Of a stretch of DNA of 64,000 bases, positions 34,274 through 43,708 are shown piece after piece. Position 1 is the stretch's first letter. Every line of letters begins with the position of its first letter. The notes beneath the pieces were generated by a model. It worked only from the letters and a program-made list of their open reading frames with translations. It did no database searches and was not told the origin of the DNA. Both the position numbers and the translations under genes were made by a program. Origin of the DNA: Neobacillus bataviensis (lineage in GTDB: Bacteria > Bacillota > Bacilli > Bacillales_B > DSM-18226); NCBI RefSeq assembly GCF_019969725.1, contig NZ_JAHXYW010000012.1, positions 141,347-205,346 on the forward strand, given 5' to 3'.

Positions 34274-34435
34274 CTAGTCGTCCTTTTTGTTGAATTTTTT
34301 TAATTCTTTAATCGAAATAACGAGAAAGAAGATCGATAAAAGCAGGAATGAGACGGCACCTAACTGGCGCTCATACAGATAATATAACGGCCAGGCAAAA
34401 ATGATTAAAATAATGATCATCGTACGTAGCTTCAT
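34274..34435 (-). CDS. Small two-segment membrane protein (53 residues)
   Basis: An ATG at 34435, eight nt after AGGTG, opens a 53-codon frame ending TAG at 34274. The product begins MKLRTMIIILIIFAWPLYYL, has a second hydrophobic segment VSFLLLSIFFLVISI, and ends with a basic tail (KELKKFNKKDD). The hydrophobic-hairpin layout and the ribosome site make it look genuine. I do not recognise a family, and no function can be given. It lies between rpoE and icmF. Confidence 0.65.
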   Translation of the reverse strand: MKLRTMIIILIIFAWPLYYLYERQLGAVSFLLLSIFFLVISIKELKKFNKKDD

Positions 34436-34513
34436 ATCTTCACACCTGCCATGATCCTCGAAGTTTGTTCACTAGTTTGATTATATAAGATAATTCTTTT
34501 TTGTAAAACAACG

Positions 34514-34554
34514 GTGTCAGGCACCATGTGAAAATTTCACATGGTGCCTGACAC
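34514..34554. repeat. Perfect 20-bp-arm palindrome containing two copies of the GGTGTCAGGCACC motif
   Basis: Twenty bases (34514-34533) are the exact reverse complement of 34535-34554 around a single A. Each arm starts GTGTCAGGCACCATGTG. It lies just beyond the icmF stop and may also serve as its terminator, since GTTGTTTT follows on the minus strand, but the T tract is poor. Confidence 0.9.
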
Positions 34555-34564
34555 TCAACATTCC

Positions 34565-37500
34565 TTACATATTTCTTCGGTACTGCCCGCCGACTTCGTA
34601 AAGGGCGCGGGTAATTTGGCCGAGACTTGCTACTTTGACGGTTTCCATCAGTTCGGCAAAAATGTTGCCATTATTGACGGCTGCTTCCTTAAGGCGTTTT
34701 AGCGCCGCCGCTGCTTCGGCTTTGTGGCTTTCCTGAAACGTGCGTAAATTATGAATCTGCAGCTCTTTTTCCTCGGTTGTAGCACGGGCCAATTCCATAT
34801 TGTTAACGTCTTCCTCGGACGGAGGATTCGGATTCAAATACGTATTGACGCCAATAATTGGCAGTTCACCGGTATGCTTTTTCATTTCATAATACATCGA
34901 TTCATCTTGAATCTTGCCTCGCTGGTACTGGGTTTCCATCGAACCAAGCACACCGCCGCGGTCATTCAAACGTTCAAATTCTTGTAAAACCGCTTCTTCG
35001 ACAAGTTCCGTAAGCTCTTCCACAATGAACGCACCCTGAAGCGGATTTTCATTTTTCGTTAAGCCGTGCTCGTTTGTGATGATCATTTGAATCGCCATCG
35101 CCCGTCTTACTGATTCCTCAGTTGGCGTTGTAATCGCCTCATCATAAGCATTGGTATGAAGGGAATTACAGTTATCATGTAAGGCCATTAATGCCTGCAA
35201 TGTAGTCCGGATATCATTAAAATCGATTTCCTGAGCATGCAGTGAGCGGCCGGATGTCTGAACATGGTACTTCAGCTTTTGGCTCCGTTCGTTTGCACCA
35301 TACTTATCGCGCATCACCGTTGCCCAAATGCGGCGGGCCACACGGCCGATAACGGTATATTCCGGATCTAAGCCGTTACTGAAAAAGAATGATAAGTTCG
35401 GCGCAAAGTCATCAATCTTCATGCCGCGGCTTAAATAGTACTCGACATAAGTAAAGCCGTTTGACAGCGTGAACGCCAATTGTGAAATCGGATTTGCTCC
35501 CGCTTCAGCAATGTGATAGCCGGAAATGGAAACGGAATAGTAGTTGCGTACCTGATGGTCAATGAAATATTGCTGGATATCTCCCATCATTCTTAGGGCA
35601 AACTCTGTTGAAAAAATACAAGTGTTCTGGCCTTGGTCTTCTTTTAAAATGTCGGCCTGCACCGTACCGCGGACAGTCCGCAATGTATAGGCACGGACTT
35701 CGGCGAATTCTTCCACCGTCAGCACGCGTCCTAACTCCGCTTCTTTCCGCTTCACCTGCTGATCAATTGCTGTATTCATGAACATCGCTAAAATGATCGG
35801 CGCTGGTCCATTGATCGTCATTGAAACCGAAGTCGATGGGTGGCAAAGATCAAAGCCGTCATATAGCTTTTTCATGTCGTCCAACGTACAAACACTGACG
35901 CCGCTTTCCCCGACTTTCCCGTATATATCAGGACGGTAGTCTGGGTCTTCTCCATACAAAGTAACTGAATCAAATGCCGTACTTAAACGTTTCGCATCGT
36001 CGTCCTTCGATAAATAGTGGAAACGGCGGTTCGTTCTTTCCGGTGTACCTTCGCCGGCAAACTGGCGTTTCGGATCTTCCCCTTCACGCTTGAATGGGAA
36101 AACACCTGCTGTATATGGGAATGAACCCGGTACGTTTTCCTGATAGACCCAGCGGAGAATCTCGCCGTAATCCTTGAATTTTGGCAGCGCCACTTTTGGA
36201 ATATCAAGCCCTGATAAGCTCTTTGTTTTTAAAATTGTAATAATCTCTTTATCACGGATTCTGGTGACAAATTTATCACCGGAATATGCTTTCTTCGTAT
36301 CTTCCCAGCTGTCTAAGATTTTCTTCGATTCCGGGGTTAATTTCGCTTCTGTTTCCGCTTTAACGGCTTCGAGTGCCGCAATTACGCCGGGCTCTTGGAC
36401 CGCTTCAATCGCACCCTCAAGCTGGAATAATTTCCGGGCAATATTGGCCTGCTCTTCGGCCTTCTTATGATAGCCGCGCACTGTTTCCGAGATTTCACGT
36501 AAATAGTAGCGGCGGTCCGTTGGAATAATCACGTTTTGCTTTTCCACAACGGCATTTTTATTAAAGGAAGTTACCCACTCAGTGTCCATTTTTTCGTTAA
36601 TTTTTTCAATTAACGCAGCAAACAAAGCGTTTGTGCCATGGTCATTGAACTGGCTGGCAATTGTTCCGTATACCGGCATTTCAGACGGGTCTTTTTCAAA
36701 CAGCATATGGCTGCGCTGGTATTGCTTTTGCACTTGGCGCTTCGCGTCCTCTGAACCCTTGCGCTCGAATTTATTGATGACGATCAGGTCGGCAAAGTCG
36801 ATCATATCGATTTTTTCAAGCTGAGACGGTGCCCCGAATTCTGAAGTCATGACATATAAAGATACATCACAGATTTCAGTAATTTCGGCATCTCCCTGTC
36901 CGATCCCGCTTGTTTCCACGATGACAAGGTCAAAGCCCGCTGCCTTTGTCACGGCAACAGCATCTTTAATCGCCAGTGACAGCTCGTTTTTCGAATGTCT
37001 TGTCGCAAGGCTGCGCATATATACATTTGGTGAAAAAATCGCATTCATACGGATACGGTCGCCAAGAAGGGCTCCGCCTGTTTTTTGCTTTGTCGGGTCA
37101 ACCGAAAGGATCGCGACTTTTTTATCAGGCAGCTCGTTGATAAAACGGCGGATCAATTCATCGGTTAACGAACTTTTTCCAGCACCGCCCGTTCCAGTAA
37201 TCCCAACTACCGGAATTCCCTTCTCAAGCGACTTCACCTGCTCGAGCACTTCTTCAGCTGTTGCCGCTGCTTCGTTCCGTTTATCAACATGAAGCTCTGC
37301 CATTGTTATCAGCTTAGCAATAGCGTTAACATCCCCCGAAGGGAGTTTTTCGATTTGCTCACTGATATCGTCTGTGACAGTTGAAAAATCACACTCCTCA
37401 ATCATCCGGTCAATCATGCCCTGAAGGCCAAGTTTGCGGCCGTCTTCAGGTGAGAAAATCCAGGCAATTCCGTACTCATGAAGCTCATTTATTTCCCGAG

Positions 37501-37819
37501 GGATAATCACGCCGCCCCCGCCGCCGTAAATCCGGATATGCGGTGCGCCTTTTTCTTTTAATAAGTCATACATGTATTTAAAATATTCGACATGTCCGCC
37601 TTGATAGGATGAAATCGCGATTCCTTGGGCGTCCTCTTGAATCGCAGCGTTCACGACCTCCTCAACGGAGCGGTTATGACCAAGGTGGATGACCTCGGCC
37701 CCGCTTGACTGAAGGATTCGACGCATAATATTAATAGAAGCATCGTGGCCGTCAAACAGACTGGACGCTGTGACAAAACGGATATGATGCTTCGGCTGGT
37801 ATTTACTCGTTGTTTTCAC
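34565..37819 (-). CDS. icmF: Fused isobutyryl-CoA mutase IcmF
   Basis: This 1084-residue adenosylcobalamin enzyme interconverts isobutyryl-CoA and n-butyryl-CoA and carries its own G-protein chaperone. The domains are: N-terminal B12-binding ([10 protein letters not shown], His25 as lower cobalt ligand, [12 protein letters not shown]), the MeaB-like GTPase with P-loop [17 protein letters not shown] (near 207-223) and NKFE, then the mutase TIM barrel (about 540-1084) with [19 protein letters not shown]. The start is GTG at 37819 after GGGGGAACC. It lets the cell feed valine-derived acyl-CoA into beta-oxidation. B. subtilis lacks it here; it adjoins a TetR regulator and acyl-CoA dehydrogenases. 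Confidence 0.95.
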   Translation of the reverse strand: MKTTSKYQPKHHIRFVTASSLFDGHDASINIMRRILQSSGAEVIHLGHNRSVEEVVNAAIQEDAQGIAISSYQGGHVEYFKYMYDLLKEKGAPHIRIYGGGGGVIIPREINELHEYGIAWIFSPEDGRKLGLQGMIDRMIEECDFSTVTDDISEQIEKLPSGDVNAIAKLITMAELHVDKRNEAAATAEEVLEQVKSLEKGIPVVGITGTGGAGKSSLTDELIRRFINELPDKKVAILSVDPTKQKTGGALLGDRIRMNAIFSPNVYMRSLATRHSKNELSLAIKDAVAVTKAAGFDLVIVETSGIGQGDAEITEICDVSLYVMTSEFGAPSQLEKIDMIDFADLIVINKFERKGSEDAKRQVQKQYQRSHMLFEKDPSEMPVYGTIASQFNDHGTNALFAALIEKINEKMDTEWVTSFNKNAVVEKQNVIIPTDRRYYLREISETVRGYHKKAEEQANIARKLFQLEGAIEAVQEPGVIAALEAVKAETEAKLTPESKKILDSWEDTKKAYSGDKFVTRIRDKEIITILKTKSLSGLDIPKVALPKFKDYGEILRWVYQENVPGSFPYTAGVFPFKREGEDPKRQFAGEGTPERTNRRFHYLSKDDDAKRLSTAFDSVTLYGEDPDYRPDIYGKVGESGVSVCTLDDMKKLYDGFDLCHPSTSVSMTINGPAPIILAMFMNTAIDQQVKRKEAELGRVLTVEEFAEVRAYTLRTVRGTVQADILKEDQGQNTCIFSTEFALRMMGDIQQYFIDHQVRNYYSVSISGYHIAEAGANPISQLAFTLSNGFTYVEYYLSRGMKIDDFAPNLSFFFSNGLDPEYTVIGRVARRIWATVMRDKYGANERSQKLKYHVQTSGRSLHAQEIDFNDIRTTLQALMALHDNCNSLHTNAYDEAITTPTEESVRRAMAIQMIITNEHGLTKNENPLQGAFIVEELTELVEEAVLQEFERLNDRGGVLGSMETQYQRGKIQDESMYYEMKKHTGELPIIGVNTYLNPNPPSEEDVNNMELARATTEEKELQIHNLRTFQESHKAEAAAALKRLKEAAVNNGNIFAELMETVKVASLGQITRALYEVGGQYRRNM

Positions 37820-37844
37820 GCTTAGGTTCCCCCTTTTTTTAAAA

Positions 37845-38486
37845 TTAGCCCTTTTTTTGCGGCTGAAATTGGCGTAATCCTGACAGTAATTGCTCGGTTT
37901 GCAGCTCGATGTATTCGTCTAATGTAAATAATTTTCGTAATGCCCAGCGGCGGAAGCCCCACATTTGTCCTTGGACAAAAATATTATGGGCAATGATTTT
38001 GACCTGCTGTTCAGTTAACTCAAGCTCCCCGTTCTCAATACAGCGGGAAAGCAAGTTTTCAAACATGGCCACCATGGCTTCTTCTTTTTTCAACACATAT
38101 GGAAGGGCGTCTTTTGACAGCGATTTGACTTCCTGATACATGACCAGCACTTCGGACTGCATTTCGTCCATTACATGGAAAAAGTTCGCGATACCGAGCT
38201 TTAAGCTCTCCAATGTCCCTTTTTTGACAGACAAGTCCTGCTCGAGGCGCTCGCTGACATGGTCATAGATGCTGTCGCAGACGAGATAAAGCACATCTTC
38301 CTTTGTGCGGATGTATTCATAAAGCGTCCCAATGCTAAAGCCGGCCGCTTTGGCAATTTCCCTTGTCGTCGTCCGGTGAAACCCCTTTTGTTTAAAAAGT
38401 GCTACGGCCCCTTTGATCATTTGGTCACGCCTCTTTTGAACGAGGCGCTCATCCTTGACCGAGGCCTGAACTTCCCGCTTTTTCAT
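37845..38486 (-). CDS. TetR/AcrR-family regulator of acyl-CoA degradation
   Basis: This 213-residue protein has an N-terminal TetR helix-turn-helix (about 20-65: [20 protein letters not shown] then [20 protein letters not shown]) and an all-helical C-terminal ligand domain of the TetR_C33/FadR-like kind. It lies between acdA and icmF in a beta-oxidation cluster, so acyl-CoA or a branched acyl-CoA is the probable inducer (inference). The related palindromes at 43525-43538 and 45902-45915 are the best candidate operators. Start ATG at 38486. Confidence 0.85.
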   Translation of the reverse strand: MKKREVQASVKDERLVQKRRDQMIKGAVALFKQKGFHRTTTREIAKAAGFSIGTLYEYIRTKEDVLYLVCDSIYDHVSERLEQDLSVKKGTLESLKLGIANFFHVMDEMQSEVLVMYQEVKSLSKDALPYVLKKEEAMVAMFENLLSRCIENGELELTEQQVKIIAHNIFVQGQMWGFRRWALRKLFTLDEYIELQTEQLLSGLRQFQPQKKG

Positions 38487-38503
38487 CGCTTTTATCCTAC
38501 CTT

Positions 38504-38576
38504 TGTCTAGCTCCAGCGCCTAGGGGCTCGGGGTCTTATGCCCGTCGCCCCTGGTCAAAGCGCTTCCGCTTTTTCT
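38504..38576 (-). repeat. Dispersed stem-loop element, short copy 4 (between acdA and tetR)
   Basis: TGTCTAGCTCCAGCGCCTAG opens the unit and AGCGCTTCCGCTTTTTCT closes it. The central ~50 bp present in full copies (the AATCCGTCGAGAAGG hairpin) is deleted. Its AGAAAAAGCGGAAGCGC end starts 2 nt after the acdA stop codon. Confidence 0.85.
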
Positions 38577-38578
38577 TT

Positions 38579-39718
38579 TTACTTCGTAATCATTCTAGAA
38601 ATAACGAGGCGCTGGATTTCCTGAGTGCCTTCGTAGATTTGCGTAATTTTTGCATCGCGCATAAATCTCTCAACTGGATAATCCTTTGTATAACCGTAGC
38701 CGCCAAATACTTGGACTGCTTCTGTCGTTACCTTCATCGCTGTATCGCCGGCAAGAAGCTTCGACATTGCGGACTCTTTTCCGTACGGAAGTCCGTTAGA
38801 CTCAAGCCATGCTGCTTGATAGGTTAATAGTCTTGAAGCTTCGATGCCTGTTGCCATATCAGCAAGCTTGAAGCTGATTCCTTGGTTGGCCGCGATTGGC
38901 TTGCCGAATTGGTGGCGTTCTTTGGCATAGTCGACAGCAGCGTCTAGAGCACCTTGGGCGATTCCCACTGCTTGCGCCGCGATGCCGTTACGTCCGCCAT
39001 CAAGCGTCATCATCGCAATTTTGAAGCCTTCGCCCTCTTCGCCAAGACGGTTGGCAACTGGAACACGGCAATCTTCAAAAATAATTTCCGTTGTCGGTGA
39101 TGAACGAATGCCTAGTTTCTTTTCCTTTTTCCCTACTGAGAAACCTGGGAAATCTTTTTCCACGATAAATGCAGTTGTGCCTTTTTGTCTGCTGGATGGA
39201 TCGGTTAAAGCAAAAACAACATAGATGTCGGCGATGCCGCCGTTAGTGATAAAAATTTTGGAGCCGTTTAGGACGTAATGGTCGCCTTCAAGACGTGCTG
39301 TCGTTCTCATGCCGCCTGCATCGGAACCGCTGCCTGGCTCTGTTAAGCCGTAAGCACCGATCTTGCTTCCTTCTGCCATTGGGCGCAGATAGGTTTGCTT
39401 TTGTTCTTCGTTGCCGAATTTGTAAATCGGCCAGCCTGCAAGTGAAGTGTGAGCAGAAAGAGTTACGCCAATTGAGGCATCAACACGGGAAAGTTCTTCT
39501 ACTGCGATGCAGTATGCTAAGTAATCGCTGCCGATTCCGCCGTACTCTTCCGGCCACGGAATGCCTGTTAAGCCAAGATCTGCCATTTTGTCAAAAATCT
39601 CACGATCAAAGCGTTCGTCCTCATCACGTTCTGCAGCGGTTGGCGCCACCTCGTTGCGCGCGAAATCACGAACCATTTTACGAATCATTTCATGTTCTTC
39701 GGATAGTTTGAAGTTCAT
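38579..39718 (-). CDS. acdA: Acyl-CoA dehydrogenase AcdA
   Basis: This 379-residue FAD enzyme oxidises acyl-CoA to the enoyl-CoA. Signatures are [19 protein letters not shown] and [20 protein letters not shown], and the catalytic Glu lies in [23 protein letters not shown] precedes the ATG. B. subtilis acdA also sits beside rpoE and fadF. The close paralogue at 40000-41130 suggests either different chain-length use or short/branched-chain substrates. Confidence 0.95.
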   Translation of the reverse strand: MNFKLSEEHEMIRKMVRDFARNEVAPTAAERDEDERFDREIFDKMADLGLTGIPWPEEYGGIGSDYLAYCIAVEELSRVDASIGVTLSAHTSLAGWPIYKFGNEEQKQTYLRPMAEGSKIGAYGLTEPGSGSDAGGMRTTARLEGDHYVLNGSKIFITNGGIADIYVVFALTDPSSRQKGTTAFIVEKDFPGFSVGKKEKKLGIRSSPTTEIIFEDCRVPVANRLGEEGEGFKIAMMTLDGGRNGIAAQAVGIAQGALDAAVDYAKERHQFGKPIAANQGISFKLADMATGIEASRLLTYQAAWLESNGLPYGKESAMSKLLAGDTAMKVTTEAVQVFGGYGYTKDYPVERFMRDAKITQIYEGTQEIQRLVISRMITK

Positions 39719-39739
39719 TTTTGGAATCCTCCTTTAAAC

Positions 39740-39980
39740 TTTCTACAAATTTTAGTGGGTATTCTACAAAAATCAGTTTGGAATCTACAATTTTTGGTGT
39801 GCTTTCTACAAAATTCAGGTTGATATCTACAATTTTGAGACCACATTCTACATTCCGAAAAACTTACTACCTATTTTTCGGAACTTACGACATATTTTCA
39901 GCTGCTTACTACGTCTTTTTTGGTACTTACGACATATTTTCAGCTACTTTCTACTTCTTTTCAGAACTTATCAACATTTA
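39740..39980. repeat. 21-bp tandem array (TTTCTACAAA family)
   Basis: TCTACA occurs at 39742, 39763, 39784, 39805, 39826 and 39847, a strict 21-bp step. After a 3-bp slip the pattern continues with TAC words at 39865, 39886, 39907, 39928 and 39949, again 21 bp apart. The array fills the 281-bp gap between the two acyl-CoA dehydrogenase genes; I see no other feature there. Confidence 0.92.
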
Positions 39981-39999
39981 CTGGATACTTTTGTAAAAC

Positions 40000-41130
40000 C
40001 TATAGATTCTTACTTATCACAATCCGCTGGATCTCACTCGTACCCTCATAAATCTCCGTAATTTTCGCATCGCGGAAATACCGTTCAACCGGGTAATCCT
40101 CTGTGTAACCGTAGCCGCCGAAAACTTGGATGGCTTCTGTCGCAACCTCTACCGCCGTCTTCGATGCATAAAGCTTCGCCATCGAAGCTTCCAAACCGCA
40201 CTTCACACCTCGTGCGCGCAAATCGGCTGCACGATAGACTAATAGTTTTGCAGCTTCCACACTAGTTGCCATATCAGCTAGCTTAAAACCAATCCCCTGC
40301 TGGGCGGCAATCGGTTTGCCGAACTGCTGGCGGTCCTTTGCATAGGCAGTTGCGGCTGACAGTGCGGCCTCAGCGATTCCCAGCGCCTGGGCGGCAATTC
40401 CGATACGGCCGACATCGAGGTTGGCCATCGCAATTTTAAAACCGTCGCCTTCTGCACCAAGAAGGTTCTCAGCCGGCACCCTCATGTCCTCGAACGTCAG
40501 CTGGACCGTTCTGGAGCCGTGCAAGCCCATTTTCTTTTCATCCTTGCCAATAACGAGGCCAGGCGTCCCCTTTTCCACAATAAACGCCGACATTCCTCTG
40601 CTGCCTAACTCCGAATTTGTTTTCGCAAACACAATATAGACATCAGCTTCACCGCCATTTGTGATAAACACCTTCGAGCCGTTAATCACATAATGATCGC
40701 CGCTTCGAACTGCCCGAGATTTCAAGCTGGCTGCATCCGATCCAGAGCTCGGTTCCGTTAAGCAAAATGCTCCAAGATACTCACCGGATGCCATCTTTGG
40801 CAAATATTTTTGTTTCTGTTCCTCGGTTCCGAAGTAAAGAATCGGGTTGGTACCGACGGAGGTATGAACAGACAGGATGACGCCGATGGTGGCGCTTACT
40901 TTGGAAAGCTCATTAATGGCGATGATATAGGAAGTGAAATCCATCTCAGCGCCGCCGTATTTTTCTGGAACCGGAATTCCCATCAGGCCCAGTTCCCCCA
41001 TTTTGCGAAGAACTTCGCGCGGAAACTCACCCTTTTCCATTTTTTCAATAAATGGAGCAATTTCGTTTTCGGCAAAATCGCGGACCATTTTTCGCATCAT
41101 TTCTTGCTCTTCTGTGAATGTTAGATTCAT
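40000..41130 (-). CDS. mmgC: Acyl-CoA dehydrogenase (MmgC-like)
   Basis: This 376-residue paralogue of AcdA shows the same acyl-CoA dehydrogenase signatures ([39 protein letters not shown] and the catalytic Glu in [14 protein letters not shown]). I choose the ATG at 41130 ([12 protein letters not shown]) behind AAAGGAGAAATCATC rather than the longer frame to 41178. It is the third gene of the thiolase - hydroxyacyl-CoA dehydrogenase - dehydrogenase series, equivalent to B. subtilis mmgABC. Confidence 0.92.
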   Translation of the reverse strand: MNLTFTEEQEMMRKMVRDFAENEIAPFIEKMEKGEFPREVLRKMGELGLMGIPVPEKYGGAEMDFTSYIIAINELSKVSATIGVILSVHTSVGTNPILYFGTEEQKQKYLPKMASGEYLGAFCLTEPSSGSDAASLKSRAVRSGDHYVINGSKVFITNGGEADVYIVFAKTNSELGSRGMSAFIVEKGTPGLVIGKDEKKMGLHGSRTVQLTFEDMRVPAENLLGAEGDGFKIAMANLDVGRIGIAAQALGIAEAALSAATAYAKDRQQFGKPIAAQQGIGFKLADMATSVEAAKLLVYRAADLRARGVKCGLEASMAKLYASKTAVEVATEAIQVFGGYGYTEDYPVERYFRDAKITEIYEGTSEIQRIVISKNL

Positions 41131-41274
41131 GATGATTTCTCCTTTTGGAGAATCTAAAGTGGCAGTATTCATCCTCAAGCATCCCCTTTTTTGAAAAATA
41201 GAATGGAACTGGGCTTAAATTATTTTTTCCTATGTTATTCGTACATGTAAAAACTGCGGCACGATTCTCTTACT

Positions 41275-42126
41275 CTATTCGTATGTGTAAAACCCTCGGC
41301 CGGTTTTCTTGCCGAGCCAGCCTGCTTTTACATATTTGCGAAGAAGCGGACATGGACGGTACTTGTCGTCGCCGAACCCTTCATGAAGTGTTTCCATAAT
41401 GTAAAGACATGTATCCAAGCCGATAAAATCAGCTAACGTCAGCGGCCCCATCGGGTGATTCATGCCGAGCTTCATTACTTCGTCGATAGCTTCTTTTGTA
41501 GCAACACCTTCGTATAACGCATAAATCGCTTCATTGATCATTGGCATGAGGATGCGGTTGGAGATAAAACCTGGGAAGTCATTCACTTCCACCGGCACCT
41601 TACCGAGTGTTTTCGTCATATCTTCTATCACTTGGTATACTTCATCTGCTGTCGCTAAGCCGCGAATTATTTCAACCAGCTTCATAACCGGCACGGGATT
41701 CATGAAGTGCATGCCGATAACCTTTTCCGGACGTTTTGTTGCCGCTGCAATTTCCGTAATCGGAAGCGATGATGTGTTGCTTGCTAAAATCGCATGTGCC
41801 GGAGCAATTTCATCCAGCTGCGCAAAAATTTTCGTCTTAATGTCCATGTTTTCAACCGCTGCTTCGATGACCAAATCAACTTCGGCTGCATCATGAAGGT
41901 CAGTTGAGGCTGTGAGTCTTGCCAGCACTTCTTGCTTTTGCTCGTCTGTCATCCGTCCTTTGTCCACGTTGCGAGATAGATTTTTGTTGATGACTCCTAA
42001 GCCGCGTTCAACAAATTCAGATTTAAGATCATTTAATAAGACATTGTAGCCTGCCTGGGCGCATACTTGAGCGATCCCTGAGCCCATTTGTCCTGCTCCG
42101 ATTACCATTACTTTAGAAACCTTCAT
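41275..42126 (-). CDS. mmgB: 3-hydroxybutyryl-CoA dehydrogenase
   Basis: This 283-residue enzyme oxidises 3-hydroxyacyl-CoA with NAD(P). The Rossmann motif is [16 protein letters not shown]; the signature [20 protein letters not shown] and catalytic [17 protein letters not shown] follow. It is the middle step between thiolase (42286) and the dehydrogenase (40000). A partial copy of its last ~25 bp occurs about 41 bp downstream (41232-41258), a small duplication of unknown meaning. Confidence 0.95.
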   Translation of the reverse strand: MKVSKVMVIGAGQMGSGIAQVCAQAGYNVLLNDLKSEFVERGLGVINKNLSRNVDKGRMTDEQKQEVLARLTASTDLHDAAEVDLVIEAAVENMDIKTKIFAQLDEIAPAHAILASNTSSLPITEIAAATKRPEKVIGMHFMNPVPVMKLVEIIRGLATADEVYQVIEDMTKTLGKVPVEVNDFPGFISNRILMPMINEAIYALYEGVATKEAIDEVMKLGMNHPMGPLTLADFIGLDTCLYIMETLHEGFGDDKYRPCPLLRKYVKAGWLGKKTGRGFYTYE

Positions 42127-42177
42127 GTTTTCCCCTCCAAATGGGGGCCGCAGCCCCGTATTTTATATCCAAATATG

Positions 42178-42260
42178 GTTTTGTCTATTTTTTCAGGTGT
42201 TTTGTCTATTTTTTCAGGTGTTTTGTCTATTTATTAAGCCCCATTGTCTATTAAGACAAT
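42178..42260. repeat. 21-bp tandem array (TTTGTCTATTTTT family), locus 2
   Basis: GTCTA occurs at 42183, 42204, 42225 and 42246, exactly 21 bp apart; two units are identical (TTTTGTCTATTTTTTCAGGTG in essence). It lies between hbd and thiolase, which are transcribed in the same direction. Confidence 0.93.
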
Positions 42261-42285
42261 TTTTGGAAAAATCCAACCCATAATA

Positions 42286-43473
42286 TTACCCCTTAGGAAC
42301 TTCAATCATCACCGCATCGCCCTGGCCGCCGCCGGAGCAAATCGCTGCAATCCCGATTCCGCCGCCGCGGCGCTTCAATTCGTGCATTAACGTGATGATA
42401 ATGCGGGCTCCACTTGCTCCAATCGGATGTCCAAGAGCGACCGCACCGCCGTTGACATTGACCTTTTCTGGATCAAGGCCGGCAATTTGGCTGCTCGCTA
42501 ATGCGACTGCCGCAAAGGCTTCATTGATTTCAAAAAGGTCTATTTCTTCCAGGCTCCGGCCTGTTTTTCGTAAAATTTCATTGATGACAAGACCTGGTGT
42601 CTGCGGGAAGTCCTTTGCTTCCACAGCAATCGCCGCATGCCCCAAAATGAATGCTTCCGCTTTACGGCCTTCGCGTACAGCGCGCTCTTCACTCATCAGC
42701 ACGAGGGCAGCCGCACCGTCATTGACGCCAGGGGCATTTCCCGCTGTAATCGTACCCGTTGAATTAAACGCTGGAGCAAGCTTGGAAAGGCGGTCAAGAG
42801 AAGTATCTTTACGTGGCGCTTCATCATGCTCAACCACAATCGAAGCCCCTTTTCGCTGCGGCACTTCCACCTTAACGATTTCTTCAGCAAATTTACCGCT
42901 TTCAATCGCGGCAACTGCCCGTTCATGGCTTCTCAATGCCCATTCATCCTGTGCCTCTCGGGAGATCTCCATCTCTGCTGCCGTCGAATTTCCGTATGTG
43001 CCCATGTGAACACCAGTAAAGCTGCAGCTCAAACCATCATGAATCATTAAATCATTTACGGCAGCGTCGCCAATGCGCAGTCCCCATCTTGCTTTTGGCA
43101 GAATGTACGGCGCATTGCTCATCGATTCCATGCCGCCTGCAACAATGACTTCCTCATCGCCGGCACGGATGATTTGGTCTGCCAAAGTCACGCTCCGCAT
43201 TCCGGAAGCGCAAACCTTATTAATCGTTTCTGTTTTCACTTCCCACGGCAATCCGGCATGTCTTGCCGCCTGACGAGACGGAATTTGCCCCTGTCCTCCT
43301 TGTAAAACCGTTCCAAGGATGACTTCCTGAACCTCTTCAGCTTTCACATCGGCCCGCACTAAAGCTTCCTTTACCGCGATTCCTCCCAGTTCTGATGCCG
43401 TGAAGCCGCTCAAGGATCCTGCGAATTTGCCAAAAGGCGTTCTAACTCCGCTTAAAATAACCGTTTTCCCCAT
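42286..43473 (-). CDS. mmgA: Acetyl-CoA C-acetyltransferase (thiolase)
   Basis: This 395-residue thiolase cleaves 3-ketoacyl-CoA or condenses acetyl-CoA. The acyl-accepting Cys is in [15 protein letters not shown], the His in [20 protein letters not shown], and the second Cys in [22 protein letters not shown] precedes the ATG. Its 235-bp upstream region carries three palindromic sites (43525-43538, 43557-43572, 43589-43602), indicating layered control of this catabolic operon. Confidence 0.95.
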   Translation of the reverse strand: MGKTVILSGVRTPFGKFAGSLSGFTASELGGIAVKEALVRADVKAEEVQEVILGTVLQGGQGQIPSRQAARHAGLPWEVKTETINKVCASGMRSVTLADQIIRAGDEEVIVAGGMESMSNAPYILPKARWGLRIGDAAVNDLMIHDGLSCSFTGVHMGTYGNSTAAEMEISREAQDEWALRSHERAVAAIESGKFAEEIVKVEVPQRKGASIVVEHDEAPRKDTSLDRLSKLAPAFNSTGTITAGNAPGVNDGAAALVLMSEERAVREGRKAEAFILGHAAIAVEAKDFPQTPGLVINEILRKTGRSLEEIDLFEINEAFAAVALASSQIAGLDPEKVNVNGGAVALGHPIGASGARIIITLMHELKRRGGGIGIAAICSGGGQGDAVMIEVPKG

Positions 43474-43524
43474 TCAAAACACTCTCCCTTTTATGTTTAT
43501 TAAATACCCCTTCAACAAAGTGAC

Positions 43525-43538
43525 TGAACGCTCGCTCG
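43525..43538. promoter_or_regulatory. Candidate fatty-acid regulator operator upstream of thiolase
   Basis: The stretch from 43523, ACTGAACGCTCGCTCGAT, matches the fadF operator ACTGAATGCTCATTCATA in 13 of its first 16 bases, and the three differences are all transitions. The shared pseudo-palindrome TGAAYG-NN-CRYTCR resembles TetR-type FadR sites. Confidence 0.5.
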
Positions 43539-43556
43539 ATAACAAACTAAAAAATT

Positions 43557-43572
43557 AACGCATCAATGCGTT
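43557..43572. promoter_or_regulatory. Palindrome AACGCAT-CA-ATGCGTT upstream of thiolase
   Basis: Perfect 7-bp arms around 2 bp lie between the operator above and the candidate cre. The regulator is unknown. Confidence 0.5.
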
Positions 43573-43588
43573 TAACAAAAAAAGGAAA

Positions 43589-43602
43589 TGTAAGCGTTTT
43601 AC
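43589..43602. promoter_or_regulatory. Candidate cre (CcpA) site upstream of thiolase
   Basis: TGTAAGCGTTTTAC matches the cre consensus TGWNANCGNTNWCA except for the last two bases. Carbon catabolite repression of mmg-type genes is known in B. subtilis. Confidence 0.4.
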
Positions 43603-43708
43603 TCTATATTCTATTTTACATAAAAAAGAGTAGAAGTTGAAATATTTTTACGCAAAATTCCTAAAATTTTATGAATTCACGAAAATACTCAACCTCTACT
43701 ATTCTTGA

